From Pectinophora gossypiella (lineage: Eukaryota > Arthropoda > Insecta > Lepidoptera > Gelechiidae): a stretch of DNA of 64,000 nt. The notes beneath the pieces were generated by a model. That model saw only the letters and a program-made list of their open reading frames with translations. It was not told where the DNA came from and did no database searches. The DNA lies in contig NW_026063279.1 of NCBI RefSeq assembly GCF_024362695.1, positions 62,001-126,000 on the forward strand, in the 5' to 3' direction. The translations under genes and the position numbers were made by a program. Shown one piece after another: positions 8,908 to 20,769 of the stretch; the stretch's first letter is position 1; the number at the start of each line of letters is the position of its first letter.

Positions 8908-10542
8908 CACTTCTCATCAAAAAAATCGAAACACCTTGCAAGTTTACGTTTTGTCAGGATTATCAGAAAAATGTGTACATTTAGGAATAAATGTTAAATG
9001 TCGTTTAATAGTGAGTAATATGAGCTTCTCAAATCTTAATGTTAATGTTCTAAATTTAAATGAATTTTTCATAGGTTTCGTATTTTGTTAAATGAGTCAT
9101 TTTTATTCCGTATGGAGTATAAAGGAAATGGATAAAACAACACACGTAAATGAAAAAAAAGCTAAAAAACGTTTATTTAATAACTTGTATTCCCTCCCCG
9201 AGCTCTAATTACTGCTTCCATACGGTTCTTCATCGATCGGATGAGAGTCACGATCACATGCTGTGGTATATTGTCCCATTCCTCTTGGATTGCATCTTGC
9301 AGCTGGCTAAGTGTTTCTGGGGCAGGATCTCTTGCTCGAATTCGTCTCTTTAATTCATCCCACAGATGTTCAATGGGATTCATGTCCGAGCTTCTTGCTG
9401 GCCATTCCATAATAGAGATATCGACTTCGTTAAGATAATCTCGTACGACGCCCGCGGTGTGAGCCCTAGCATTGTCGTGCATGAATATGAAGCCGTTGCC
9501 AATAAAATGTGAATAGGGCATCACATGAGGCTCGAGACACTCTTCGACGTACCGATGACAGTTTAGTGCAGGCAGACGTGGCCCAGACACGAAAGCAAGC
9601 TCTGTCTTACCGTCGGCGCTGATTCCTCCCCAAACCGTCCACGAACCGCCACCATAGCTGACCTTTTCTTCAATGCAGCATTGTGCATAGCGTTCTCCGT
9701 CTCTTCTGTAGACCTTGTTCCTTCCGTCGTTACCATACAGCATAATTTTACACTCATCAGAAAAGAGAACTTTGCTCCACTGTAGGTATGACCAATTTAG
9801 GTGCTCACGTGCAAAGTTAAGGCGCGCTCTTCGATGGTCTGCAGTTAATTTCGGCCCATTTGCTGGCTTGTGCGGTACCAGTCCACGATCCTTCAACCTT
9901 CTTCTAATTGTAGAGTCACTTACAGCCACCCTTCGTACAACACGAAGCCGCTGCTGCAGTTGAAAAGCGTTAAGGCGTCGATTTCTTAAAGAAGTTGTTA
10001 CAATAAATCGATCATCTCGCTCAGAAGTGACCCGATTCCTGCCAGATCCTGAACGGCGCGTGAACAAACCAGTCTCCCGATAACGTTTATAGACTCTATG
10101 AACAGATGACAGGCTTAGATGCAGTCTTGCAGCCACAACACGCTGGCTAAGGCCAGAATCCAGCAATGCCACAACTTGGGCGGCTTCTGTGGGCGAAGTA
10201 TCCATACGTTTTAGAAAAAAAACCTTTTTTCAGACGTCCCAAAGTCACAGTATTGAAATAAAAAACAAAAAGTTTAAGGATAGGCGCCAATTTTTAGTTT
10301 TTAAACGCTAAATGTACTCCAACCCTAAACACACATTTGTCTCAAAACAGTGATTCATTTCGTTTATAAGATAAACAAATGAAATTCTAATTTTGAATTT
10401 AGAATTTTCGCTTATTACTGTAATGGCCAAACTGCCAGCTATACATTTATGTATTTTTTTTCATCGTATGAATTCTTTTTTGTGTTAAATTCGGACAGAA
10501 ACAATGAAAACGGAAGTGTTTCGATTTTTTTGATGAGAAGTG
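8908..10542 (-). mobile_element. Tc1-type DNA transposon, apparently complete
   Basis: Perfect 27-base terminal inverted repeats begin CACTTCTCATCAAAAAAATC. They lie at 8908-8934 and 10516-10542, each flanked outside by TA (8906-8907 and 10543-10544), the Tc1/mariner target. The transposase gene between them is uninterrupted. The element is inserted in the leader of a BEL/Pao copy with identical LTRs, so it arrived later still. It is a candidate autonomous element. Confidence 0.93.
9177..10205 (-). CDS. Tc1-family transposase, 342 residues, intact
   Basis: The enzyme cuts and joins the element ends. Residues about 5-60 form a helix-turn-helix (AQVVALLDSGLSQRVVAARL), then comes a GRPR-like hook (SGSGRNRVTSERDD) and a second helix-turn-helix ending near LNFAREHLNW. 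The catalytic triad is complete: D in LFSDECK, D in FMHDNARAHTA and E in NPIEHLWDELKR, with 34 residues between the last two (DD34E). The length matches the family norm of about 340. It starts at ATG and has no internal stop. Transcription runs opposite to the BEL host. Confidence 0.95.
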   Translation of the reverse strand: MDTSPTEAAQVVALLDSGLSQRVVAARLHLSLSSVHRVYKRYRETGLFTRRSGSGRNRVTSERDDRFIVTTSLRNRRLNAFQLQQRLRVVRRVAVSDSTIRRRLKDRGLVPHKPANGPKLTADHRRARLNFAREHLNWSYLQWSKVLFSDECKIMLYGNDGRNKVYRRDGERYAQCCIEEKVSYGGGSWTVWGGISADGKTELAFVSGPRLPALNCHRYVEECLEPHVMPYSHFIGNGFIFMHDNARAHTAGVVRDYLNEVDISIMEWPARSSDMNPIEHLWDELKRRIRARDPAPETLSQLQDAIQEEWDNIPQHVIVTLIRSMKNRMEAVIRARGGNTSY

Positions 10543-10813
10543 TATTTCTTCGTGTCTACAATGTTGGCACTACTGACGGATACTGGCGCGAGGCCATCTT
10601 ACATGAACTGTCACTGTGTATCTGTCATTTAATATTGACAACTGCTGTCAGTCGTCGTGTTGTTCGGCTTCAACTTCAATTTTCTATACATCTGGAACTT
10701 ACGATTACAAATGTTTTGTGCGGCTAATATTAGTGCGTTTTGAATAAAAAGTGATAACAAGTGTTGTGCGTTGTGCGTTCTTACTTCTTCATACGGTTCT
10801 ATAATAAAACACA

Positions 10814-13800
10814 ATGGAAGAACTTAAAAAACTTAAACTTTATCGCGGCTCGTATAAAGGAGCTTTGACGCGAATTCAAAACTTTGTTGATGACCAGGTG
10901 AAGCTTTCCTCAACCACCTTGGATGTTTTACAAGCGCGGAAAGATAAGCTTGTAACATTGTTGCAGCAATATGAATCCATTCAGGTGGATATTTTAACTT
11001 TGGACGAAAAGGACTCTGAGGATGTTGGTATCTTTGAAGATGCATATTATTCCACACTAGCTAAGCTCAATGAAGCTATTAGAACGAAATCTGAGCCTTC
11101 TCAATGTACCATGGACACTTCCAAACTTCCAAATGTTGAAATCCCAATATTTGATGGACAGGACTTCACAAAATATAAACCATTTTATGAATTATTTGTC
11201 GCTGTTATTGATAATAACCGAGCATTGACGGATGTCCAAAAACTATTTTATTTACGGAAGTATCTAAGAGATGACGCGTTATCTATTATAGTCAACTTAC
11301 CGCTTGTTGGCAAATCCTATAAGGAGGCTCTGGAATTGTTGAAAAAACGTTACGACAATAAAACACGTTTGATTTGTAATCACATAAATTTAATTTTGGA
11401 CATGCCGACAATGCAAAAGGGTACGGCGGCCTCTATAAGGACTTTTGTTTCCCTAGTTAAACAGCAGTTTTACGCTTTAAAAAATCTTGACGAACCAGTT
11501 GATAATTGGGATCGCTTGTTGTTTTGTGTTCTTTCTAAAAAACTTGACTTGTATACGAACAGGGCCTTTCATTTGGATCGTAACCCTGAAATGTTGCCAA
11601 CAATGGCAGAATTTTTATCCTTTTTAGAAAAGCGTGCTATGGCGCTGGAGGATACTATCCCCCTAAAAGGGCATATTTTGGAAAATAAGTCAAGGCCTGC
11701 CATGCGGGTTGCCAATTTTTCCGCACAGTCACCAATGACTTGTGCATATTGTCATAAAAATGATCATGCAATTTTTAATTGCCCCCTGTTTAAGATGGTC
11801 CCTATAGAGACCCGTCTGACTTTTGTTAAAGATCACAAATTGTGTTCCACATGCTTAAAAGGTCATGCAGACAATGTCTGTAAATATAAATTCAAATGTA
11901 AGATTTGCAAACTGTCTCATAATACACTTTTGCATTTTGATGAAAAACCTGTATCATTGTGTTCAAACAATAATATTTCAAATTGTAATATTTTGTTACC
12001 CACTGTCAAGGTTCAAGTCACAGACAAACATGGTCGTAACATTATTGTTCGAGCTTTGCTTGATAGTGGCAGCCAGGCTTCTTTTATCACTGCTTCTCTG
12101 GTTGAAAGGTTGTCCTTGGCACCTTCTGCTCAATCTACCAATATTATTGGTATTGGAAATAAAGTCACAAAAATTGACAAGGTTGTCAATCTGCCAATAC
12201 ATTCTTGTGTGCATAAAAACATAAAGTATGATCTTGATTGTTTTGTTGTTGATACCATCACAACACCACAGCCCCAACAAATCATAAGTATTTCCAAGTT
12301 AAATATTCCATCAAACATTCAACTGTCAGATAGTGATTTTAATATTCCTTCTGAAATTTCAATTCTGTTGGGAGCTGACATTTATTTCGACTCATTGTTG
12401 AGTGGCTGTGTAAAATTGTTGGATGGGCCTGTTTTACAAAATACAGTTTTTGGCTATATAGTTGCTGGTAAGACAGGCTTAAATAATATTAATTTGTGCT
12501 CAAACTTAGTTTCAAATTTTGTTATTTGTGACGAAAGAAAATTAGAAGATATTATGGAGAATTTTTGGACAACCGAGAAAGTGTCTGATCCAGCTGAGAC
12601 AAAAATTTTAGATGACTTTCAAAAGGCAGAGACAATATTTACTCACTCTATGCAAACGGTGGATAATACATTTTATGTAGATATGCCCTTAATTTGTGAT
12701 AAAGATCAGTTACAACTTGGAGACTCGTTCTCGGTTGCCCTGCAAAGGTTCCTTTCATTAGAACGCAAATTGCAACAAAATCCGATATTATTGGACGAAT
12801 ATAGAAAGTTTGTAGAGCAGTATGTAGAACTGGGGCATGCCAGGGAAGTTGATATTGGCTCTTATGATGTGTATGATAGTATGGTTTATTTCTTGGCTCA
12901 TCATGCTGTCTTCAATGAGGATAGCAAGACCACAAAATTAAGGGTGGTCTTTGATGGAAGCATGAAGTCTAAAAGTAAAATATCATTAAATGATGTCATG
13001 CTGAATGGCCCGGTTGTGCAGGCCGAGTTATTTGACATTCTTCTATTATTCCGCACATATTTATTCATTTTGATATGTGATGTTGAAAAAATGTTTCGAT
13101 GTGTTCGCATCAACAGTCACCATACAAGTCTTCAGAACATACTTTGGAGAGATCATCCCAGTGAGCCCATACGTTGCTTGCAGTTGCAGACTGTTACCTA
13201 CGGTTTGAAGGCCTCTACCTTTTTGGCCACTCGGTGTCTGGTAGAGCTTGCTAATAGGCATAAAGACAAGTTCCCTCTTGCTGCACAAGCTGTGTTATCT
13301 AATACGTACGTCGATGACGTACTTGCCGGTTGTGACAATGTGGAGCAACTTGAAAGTTTAAAAACTCAACTTATAGAGTTACTCAAATTGGGTAATTTTA
13401 ACCTTCACAAGTGGTGTTCTAATCACCCTTCGGTCTTGCAGGACATTCCATGCAAATTGAGATATTTTGAGGATATTGACCTCAATAAAGACAACATAAT
13501 TAAAGCCTTAGGTCTGAGGCATGATGTTGTTTTAGATAACTTTTATTTTCAGACTCCACCACAATGTGGTGAGGATATGAGTACAAAAAGAAATGTACTT
13601 AGTTACATAGGCAAAATGTTTGACCCATTGGGCATTATAGGGCCTATTATTGTTGTTGCAAAATTGATAATGCAGGAATTGTGGTCTATTAAAATTGGTT
13701 GGGACGATGTCCTTCCTACGAAATATGTCCAACAATGGGACAAATTTCTTGCTTGTTTAAAATTGATGGACAAGATTTCAGTTCCAAGGTTCATGCTGTG

Positions 13801-15853
13801 TGATAGTTTTACTTATATTGACTTGGTGGGTTTTGCTGATGCTTCTTTGAAAGCTTATGGCTGTTGCCTTTATTTAAGAATTTTAAAATCTGACGGCAGT
13901 GTTCAAGTGAACCTCCTTTGCTCTAAGTCCCGTGTGGCGCCGTTGTCCAAGATACTTACCATTCCCAAATTAGAGTTGAATAGTGCTCTTCTCCTTGCCC
14001 AGCTAACACAGAGGGTTAGTAAAATTCTTACATCCAGGTTTCCACACTCCATTCATTTGTTCAGCGACTCACAAATCGTACTTGCTTGGATTCAGTCGGG
14101 TAGAATAAAGGCTAATACGTACGTGAATAATAGAGTTCAGCAAATTGTTGACCTTACCGACAAATCGTGTTGGTCCTATGTCCGCTCCTCTGATAATCCG
14201 GCAGATCTTCTCTCGCGTGGCGTAGACCCGCAACATCTTCAGGGTAATACTCTGTGGTGGCATGGCCCTCAATTTTTATTATGTTCGGACATACTTCAAG
14301 AAATTCCAGTCAATTCTAATGAACCTGATGTAGTGGATGATGAAATTCCTTGTCTTCTACAAAGTGTAGAGCAGTCTCTACCTTTTGATTTACTAGAGAA
14401 ATTCTCAAGTGTGAACAAACTGCAATGTGTTATTGCATACATTTATAGATTTTACAATAACACACTCAAAAAAGATGTCGTTAAGGATTTGGCATTGACT
14501 CCTAAAGAGTTAGATCTTGCCTTGTCAGTTATTATTCGTTCTGTACAACGTAAATATTTTTCAGAAGAGATTTCTTCCATTTTGAACAACAAAAAATTAA
14601 AGTCAGGTATTAATAATCTGCATCCTTATATTGACGCTCGTGGCTTGCTCCGCGTGGGCGGGCGACTACAAAATGCTGGTATCCCGCAAGATAGAATGCA
14701 CCCTATTATATTACCAAAGAATTGTCACATAACCTCTTTAATAATTGAAAGAGAACATCTTCGTTTGTTGCACGCCGGTCCCAGGCTAATACTTAGCTCA
14801 CTATCTCAGAAATTCTGGATTGTTAGTGGCATCCGAGAGGTCAAAAAGGTATTGCACAAGTGTTTGAAATGCGTTCGCCTGAAGGCTGATACTGCACGAC
14901 AGCTTATGGGCTCTCTGCCAGCAGAAAGGGTTACGCCTACAAGGCCATTTCAGCATGTCGGGATTGATTTCTGTGGACCTTTTAATATAAAAGTTTCTCG
15001 GATTCGGAAACCACTTGTCACTAAGGGTTATGTGGCAGTGTTTGTATGCTTTTCGACTAAGGCTATTCATGCCGAACTTGTATCGGATCTCACCACGCCT
15101 ACTTTCTTGGCATGCCTCAAACGCTTCATTGCTAGGCGAGGCTTACCTTCTAAGATTTTCTGCGATAACGCAAAAACCTTTAAGGGTGCTCAAAACCAAT
15201 TAAAAGAATTGTATGACTTGCAGTCATCAAGATCTCATAGAGACTCGGTTTATAACCTTTGTAAAAGTAACTGCATAAAATTTATGTTTATACCCAGCTA
15301 CTCCCCTGAGTTTGGGGGCCTTTGGGAAGCCGGGGTCAAGAGCATAAAATACCACCTCAAGCGTGTTATTGGAAACCTATGTTTAACATATGAGGAGTTT
15401 AACACTGTAATAGTATAGATTGAGGGTGTTCTGAATTCTCGACCTCTGCTTTCCAACCCCAGTGAAGGTGGTTATTTGACCCCAGGGCATTTTTTAATTG
15501 GTACGGCTTTGTCTAGTTACCCCGACGTGGACTTATTGGAAATTCCAATAAACCGTTTAAAATTTTGGAAAGTTGTTTCTAAAATTAAACAAGATTTTTG
15601 GCGTGCTTGGTCATCTAATTATCTTACTCAACTACAGAGCCGTCCCAAATGGAAACATAGCTCTCCTAATTTGAAAATAGGTGACCTTGTACTTGTTAAA
15701 AACTTAAACACCCCACCTTTAGAATGGCCTATGGCCAGAATTGTTAAGGTTTTCCCAGGGAAAGATGATAATGTAAGAGTGGCTGAGGTCAAATTTAATA
15801 ATAAAATATATTTAAGGTCTATAGCTAAGTTATGTCCTCTTCCTATAGAGTGA
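10814..15853 (+). pseudogene. BEL/Pao polyprotein with one stop codon
   Basis: The polyprotein starts at ATG 10814. In order it has a Gag-like coiled N-terminus and a DUF1759-type region (about residues 110-210), zinc-knuckle-like cysteines near residue 310 (CAYCHKNDHAIFNCP), a retroviral-type protease with LLDSGSQASF near 417, RT with TYVDDVLAGC near 830, RNase H (GFADAS near 1010), and an integrase with D in IDFCGPF (about 1384), D in FCDNAKTF (about 1453) and E in GGLWEAG (about 1506). It ends with a DUF5641-type basic tail. The TAG at 15416-15418 is the only visible lesion; the same frame continues to the stop after 15850. Confidence 0.92.
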
Positions 15854-16181
15854 TGATTGTACTCTAAGAAACCAATATTCACCTGTGGACAGTGGCTGCT
15901 CAGTTTATTGACTGGCAGCTGATCCCAAGACATTGTCGTAGGGCTGGCCACAGGCGAATGTCGGCATTAATTTTATCATTATTAACAATGATAACTATTC
16001 ACAAAGATGGATAAGTAGAGTCAGTAAAGATAGCAACTTTGTTTGTTTTTTAACTACTGATTAGTAAATTTACTTTGCACCTTTTATTAAAACTTTACTG
16101 TTATCTGTAATTTAGCTTCATAATCTGGGCTTCTGTGTTTAAAGATTAATTTACTTCTCTGTTAACTTGCCTGCCCAACTA
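15854..16181 (+). other. BEL/Pao 3' untranslated segment
   Basis: About 330 bases of noncoding sequence lie between the polyprotein stop and the 3' LTR. I see no gene or clear polypurine tract. The last bases before the LTR are CTGCCCAACTA. Confidence 0.7.
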
Positions 16182-16405
16182 TGTTCAATACATGAACATA
16201 AATATTGAAAGTGTATAACAACTTTTTATTTTTATAGTTTTAAAATGGTAACTTTAGTATTTTTGTAATGTGGCAACATTGCCATTTGTCTTTTCCCTCT
16301 TCTTGACAATGTCTTGCGAGCGGCCGGACGATGTCCGATCTTAAATTAATATTTTTTCAATAGTGAAATCCATATTTCCAAGTTACTTTGTTTTATTTAC
16401 AAACA
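16182..16405 (+). repeat. 3' LTR of BEL/Pao element
   Basis: The second copy of the 224-bp LTR is followed by the TAAAG target duplication. LINE coding sequence resumes immediately in the frame left at 8399. Confidence 0.93.
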
Positions 16406-16410
16406 TAAAG

Positions 16411-17882
16411 TAATAGCACAAAATATAACTACAGCAATAACCGATCTTATCAATACAAGTTTAAAGACAGGCATTTATCCTGATGAACTTAAGGTTGGCT
16501 TAGTACGGCCAATATTCAAAGGAGGCAATCAAAAAGATTGTAGTAAATACCGCCCCATTACTATGCTCCCTGTGATAGATAAGATAGCGGAAAAATACGT
16601 CAGCAACCTAATACATGAATTTTATTGTGACCATCAAATCTTGTCACCTGCCCAATACGGTTTTCAGCCAAAAAAAAGTACTTCCATGCTTCTTTCACGG
16701 TTTGCCGATGATATCAATACATTTCTCGACGAAAAAAAGCATATACTGATGGTATTCATCGACTACAGCAAAGCTTTTGACACCCTGCGACATGATACTC
16801 TTATTCAAAAATTAGATGACAGTGGTATACGAGGCCAATTGCAAGAATGGTGCAAAAGTTATTTGAATAATAGGTCTTTTAAAGTAAAGATAGGCACGGC
16901 ATATAGCGAGCAGACAAATATTACTAAAGGTACGGCTCAAGGGTCTGTTTTAGGGCCCTTACACTATCTGGCGTATGTAAATGATATTACCAATGTAGTA
17001 CAACACTGCGAAATATATCAATATGCGGACGATACTTGCCTAATATCAGCCGATAGAAATCTACAAATAGCAGGAAAAAGACTGCAAGGTGATTTTGATA
17101 GAGTATGCCAGTGGTCTCATGATGCTGGGCTTGTTCTTAACGCAGAAAAAACTAAAGTGCTACATGTCCACTCCAGCCACAATAGATCTGTATGTAGGGC
17201 GCAGATAGTCGCGCACACACATAATTGCTTTCACAGAAGCGATTATAATAAGGGCATCTGCAAATGTGAATCGCTGCAGCAAGTACGTGAGCACACGTAT
17301 TTGGGCCTTACAATTGATGATAGGTTTAATTGGAGTGTACATATTAGTAAAATATGTGACAAATTACGAGCGGTGATGGCAAAATTTTACATAATTAAAA
17401 ACAGAGTACCCCATACAATACTGCTAACTATGTACAAAGCTCTGGTGGAGAGTATTATATCGTATGGCATAACCACATATGGGCGCACATTTAAAACATA
17501 TCTTAATAAAATATATAGAATACAATTACGATTACTAAAACTAATATTACCTATAAATATAAAACACAAAATAAAAACTGATGAAGAAATATTCTATTAT
17601 TGCAGAATATTGCCAGTACATCTTAAATTTAAATGTAATACATTAATTGAACATTTTTTTAGAAAAGACATACAAATTCCCATTGCACATACAAAGGTCA
17701 CAAGGCAGGTGTCGAATAAAATGTTATCAAAACCGCGTTTTAATAACTATTATGGAAAACGGACGTCGAAGTACATAATACCAGATATTATCAACAAAAT
17801 ACCCATAGAAACTAAAAATAAAATAAATGGTAATAATATACAAGCTATAGTAAAAACCTATTATTTGGAACAAATAAAATAA
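16411..17882 (+). pseudogene. LINE ORF2, reverse transcriptase to C-terminus
   Basis: This is the continuation of the ORF2 interrupted at 8399. It shows the RT blocks VRPIFKGG, YRPITMLPV, QYGFQPKKST, FIDYSKAFDTL, GTAQGSVLGPL and the active site QYADDTCL at about 17010-17040, then HTYLGLTID. The C-terminal domain is basic, with a cysteine/histidine cluster around 17200-17275. The frame is uninterrupted from 16411 to the stop, so this half is well preserved. Confidence 0.88.
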
Positions 17883-18331
17883 TATCATATTAAATAGTAT
17901 ATACTACTTTTGAAAGTAAAAAATAAATAAAAATAATTCAAAGTTAAAAGTAGCATCCTTGTAGTCACCAAACGGGTTTCACCCATTACGCACACTATCG
18001 TAACATTGAATGATACCTATCCTAGCATTCTTTTGTCGAACGATCATTACGATGAACATAGCAACTTGTTATTCTTTATGTGAGGTTAGTTTGATATAGG
18101 TTTTATTATCATCTTTAGATAATAAAACTTACTGATGTTTGTGAGACGAACGAACTGAGGAGACTGGTACCGAGACAAACCGTATTGTGGTTTAACGGTA
18201 TCAGTGGTTTACCTAATTATGTAATACATGATATAAATAAATTAAAAAAAAAAAAACAGATAAATCAACACAGACGTATTAACAGATAATCATAAACAAA
18301 CACAATACGTAAAACCAGGATTTATTCTTAA
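17883..18331 (+). other. LINE 3' UTR and junction with next element
   Basis: AT-rich sequence to an A-run at about 18245-18256 is the 3' end of the preceding LINE. From 18257 to the TTAA at 18328-18331 the sequence belongs to the next LINE, whose ORF1 is split by piggyBac. I see no gene here. Confidence 0.55.
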
Positions 18332-19318
18332 CCCTTGACCACCTACCACCTATTTCTGTAACTTAACCACCTGCGTGCGGTCCTGGAGACCGCTCATGAA
18401 TAACCTCCCTGAATTCGGGGTATATAGCATTAACAAAGGATTTAAATGAGTGAAATACTTATTTATACTTTAAACTTTTATATTAGACTTTCAAATCTCA
18501 TAAACTATAATAAAATCTTGAGATTAATTACAATCTTTCAAGACTAGGTAGTTATAACACAAAAATATAATCTTCTTAAGTAATGAGACCTGGTAGATAA
18601 GGAACTTAAAGAATGAACTTCTTCGATTTTATTTCTTTAAGGTTAGGATATTAACTACAAAATAAAATAAAAAAACTAAACATTAATTATAAAATTTAAC
18701 AAAATTGCAACCCCCAAAGATTCACAATTTTTCGCGGCATTTGCGGCATATTTTTTTCGCACACTCCAAACAAACTGGCACCTTGCACATAATACATAAG
18801 TCCCCCTAGAGCCCCTAGAGGAAGATCTTGGTCTTGAAGTAATTGTATCTGTTGGTTGAGGCTGAGATAAACTGTCTTGCACTGAAATTTCATCATCATC
18901 ACACTCGATCTCAGATTCGGATTCACAGTCTTCAACCTGAACAGCATACTCAACCGAATCGGGTTCCACGTCGCTATGATCTTCGTCTGGCATAACCTCG
19001 TCATCTGACATCTCCTGCTGCAACCATCTTTGTATAATTTCGTCATTTTCATCCATTTTTCACTAAAACAAACAAAAGCGTACGTGTGAAAAAAAGTCAC
19101 GGAACCACCTACAAGCGGTCACACAGACCGCTGACGAAATATTTTTACTTACCTTGCTCGAACGCACGTACCTCTACACTCGCCGAGCGCAAGCGGGGTT
19201 CTAATGGATGCGTAGAAAAGGTATATAAACGCGCGCTGTCGTACGTCACAAACAGATCGAAATATTTTAAATTAAAAAAACGTTGCGGTCACAGAGACCG
19301 CTGGTAGGTGGTTAAGGG
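18332..19318 (-). mobile_element. piggyBac-family deletion derivative
   Basis: TTAA occurs at 18328-18331 and 19319-19322, the piggyBac target. The ends are inverted: CCCTTGACCACCTACCA at the left and the complement CCCTTAACCACCTACCA at the right. Subterminal palindromes of the form GCGGTC-N-GACCGC occur near 18374, 19114 and 19285. The internal ORF keeps an acidic N-terminus and a cysteine-rich C-terminus but no room for the DDD catalytic core. It is therefore nonautonomous. Closing the gap at TTAA puts flanking LINE ORF1 sequence back in one frame. Confidence 0.85.
18676..19056 (-). pseudogene. piggyBac transposase remnant, core deleted
   Basis: The 126-residue frame begins with an acidic, aspartate/glutamate/serine-rich N-terminus (WLQQEMSDDEVMPDEDHSD), typical of piggyBac-family transposases. 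It then jumps to a short Cys-rich tail (CARC and, in a shifted frame, further cysteines) like the C-terminal zinc-binding domain. The central several hundred residues holding the catalytic aspartates are absent. An internal deletion explains both its short length and its position between intact ends. Confidence 0.7.
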
Positions 19319-19321
19319 TTA

Positions 19322-20408
19322 ACAAAAATTAAGAAACAACGCCAAAGAATAAGAAAGTTAATATATCGAATTGGAAAACTGGAAATTGAGTACAACACCT
19401 AAACACAGGAAATAGAGAAATTTCCTTTCCTTCTAGAAGAAAACAAACTAGTAAACTCAACGTTTGACGAGAGACAAGGTACAATTTTGACAGAGGACAT
19501 GATTTTGGAACCAGAACCTTTAGCTACTAAATCACCAAATAAAATACTACCGTTGATGACAAAAGTAAATTTACAAACGGACAGTATAGCCAATAAGACA
19601 CCAGATAGGAACATATCATTGACCTTATATGAAACAACACATATCAACGTAGAGAGGAAGTTGGACGCAACAAACAGAAAGGAAGATGACATATCGACTA
19701 ATAAATGTATAAAGGAAACAGTAAAACAATCAGAAATAAGCAGGGCTCGACGTCAGGATACTAAACCTAAGATGAAAAAGAAAATTTTAGTTATTGCGGA
19801 TCAGCAGGGAAAAGGAGTACAAGAAATGCTGCAAGAATTAGTCGGTTTGGACTATGAAGTGGTTTGTTTTTGGAAATCGGGCGCTAAGATTGATAAATTG
19901 TTAAACTCTTTTAAAACAGAAATTTCAAAATTAACAGAGAGTGATTGTATTGTATTTTTAAGGGGCATGAATGATACTGATCCCTATGCTTTTCATGTAA
20001 ATTTTTTAATATGGTTAAATTCTATTGATAAAGCAAATGTTATCGTATATGCTACTCCTTACATTAAATACTTAAATGAAGTTAAGCTGAATTACGAAAT
20101 GAAATTGATATGTCGTAAATTTAATAATGCCGTATTTGTAGACCCAGACTACGACAGATATAAACCAGAGCGAAAAAAAAATACCGCTAACTTGCATATT
20201 TAAAATTACATATTTCGTACAAAATGGGGTATAAGCAGTATTTAAAATCTATTGTAAAAAAACCTATAATTATAAAAAACAATAGTATTTGTAACGACCC
20301 ACTGACGTTTGTAAGCCAGGGTACACATACAGACATACAACAGATTCCAGATAATGACATACCATCTCACAGTGACCCGATAATTAATGACAAAAATAAC
20401 AGTGACTT
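19322..20408 (+). pseudogene. LINE ORF1, coiled coil plus esterase-like domain
   Basis: Reading is open across most of this stretch. It starts with a basic helical region just right of the piggyBac element (TKIKKQRQRIRKLIYRIGKL, likely coiled coil), a TAA near 19399, a charged linker, then a compact domain beginning KILVIADQQGKG near 19780 with a core segment DCIVFLRGMNDTD. A stop after 20200 separates a further C-terminal piece at 20224-20408. The layout matches the minus-strand ORF1 at 5996-6712, so I infer the same CR1-like clade. Its end is interrupted by a LINE tail at 20409. Confidence 0.6.
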
Positions 20409-20756
20409 TTTTCGGTTATTTATTTTTATTTATTTATTTATTTCTTTTATTCAGGTAGTCAACAGCTTACAATTATAAATGAGGTATTAACAGTATTTAG
20501 TTTATATCATTAAGCCAATAACAGACTACCACAGTATTAATGTGTTCAGAGTGTAACAATCAGTAACTGGATGGACAAATTAACTTAAAGTGTTTCAACA
20601 ATCGATTTCCGTAACCAAAGAATGATAAAAAAAAAGGAAAAAGAGAACATCGGTTAGACTAGGATAGAATATTTATACAAAATCTAGTAGGTATAATGAA
20701 AAGGCCAGCATGCTAGCTCAGACGAGTGAACGCACTACAATTATTTTTACTTCATT
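20409..20756 (-). mobile_element. Minus-strand LINE 3' end fragment
   Basis: Read on the minus strand, this ends in CTGAATAAAAG followed by (AAATAAAT)n, a tail shape common at insect LINE 3' ends. It interrupts the LINE ORF1 frame to its left. The right part, up to 20756, is unassigned AT-rich sequence. No clear target duplication was seen. Confidence 0.5.
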
Positions 20757-20769
20757 AGTTAGATACCTA

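Larger units (their letters stand above)
8624..10813 (+). other. BEL/Pao leader, interrupted by Tc1
   Basis: The untranslated leader lies at 8624-8905 and 10545-10813, with the Tc1 element and its TA duplication between. It includes the candidate primer-binding site just after the LTR. Short ORFs here are not convincing as genes. The polyprotein ATG at 10814 follows an A-rich ACACA context. Confidence 0.75.
8400..16405 (+). mobile_element. BEL/Pao LTR retrotransposon, complete
   Basis: Two 224-bp direct repeats, TGTTCAATACATG to TTTACAAACA, bound the element and show no difference by eye. The 5-base duplication TAAAG sits at 8395-8399 and 16406-16410. The single polyprotein ORF has the BEL/Pao order Gag, protease, RT, RNase H, integrase. 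Identical LTRs suggest recent insertion. Without the Tc1 element in its leader and that element's TA duplication, it would be about 6.4 kb. One stop codon in the integrase is the only break I see. Confidence 0.93.
7374..18256 (+). mobile_element. LINE split by a BEL/Pao element
   Basis: ORF2 coding sequence runs from 7374 to 8399 and resumes in frame at 16411 after the BEL/Pao element and its TAAAG duplication. It continues to the stop at 17882, followed by about 370 bases of AT-rich 3' untranslated sequence ending in an A-run at about 18245-18256. The 5' end lacks ORF1 and the first part of the endonuclease. The family is CR1/Jockey-like, judged by motif style. Confidence 0.8.

Noticed and set aside
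8664..9091. Small ORFs in the BEL/Pao leader
   Set aside because: They have no domain, the second crosses the Tc1 border, and the true polyprotein start is at 10814.
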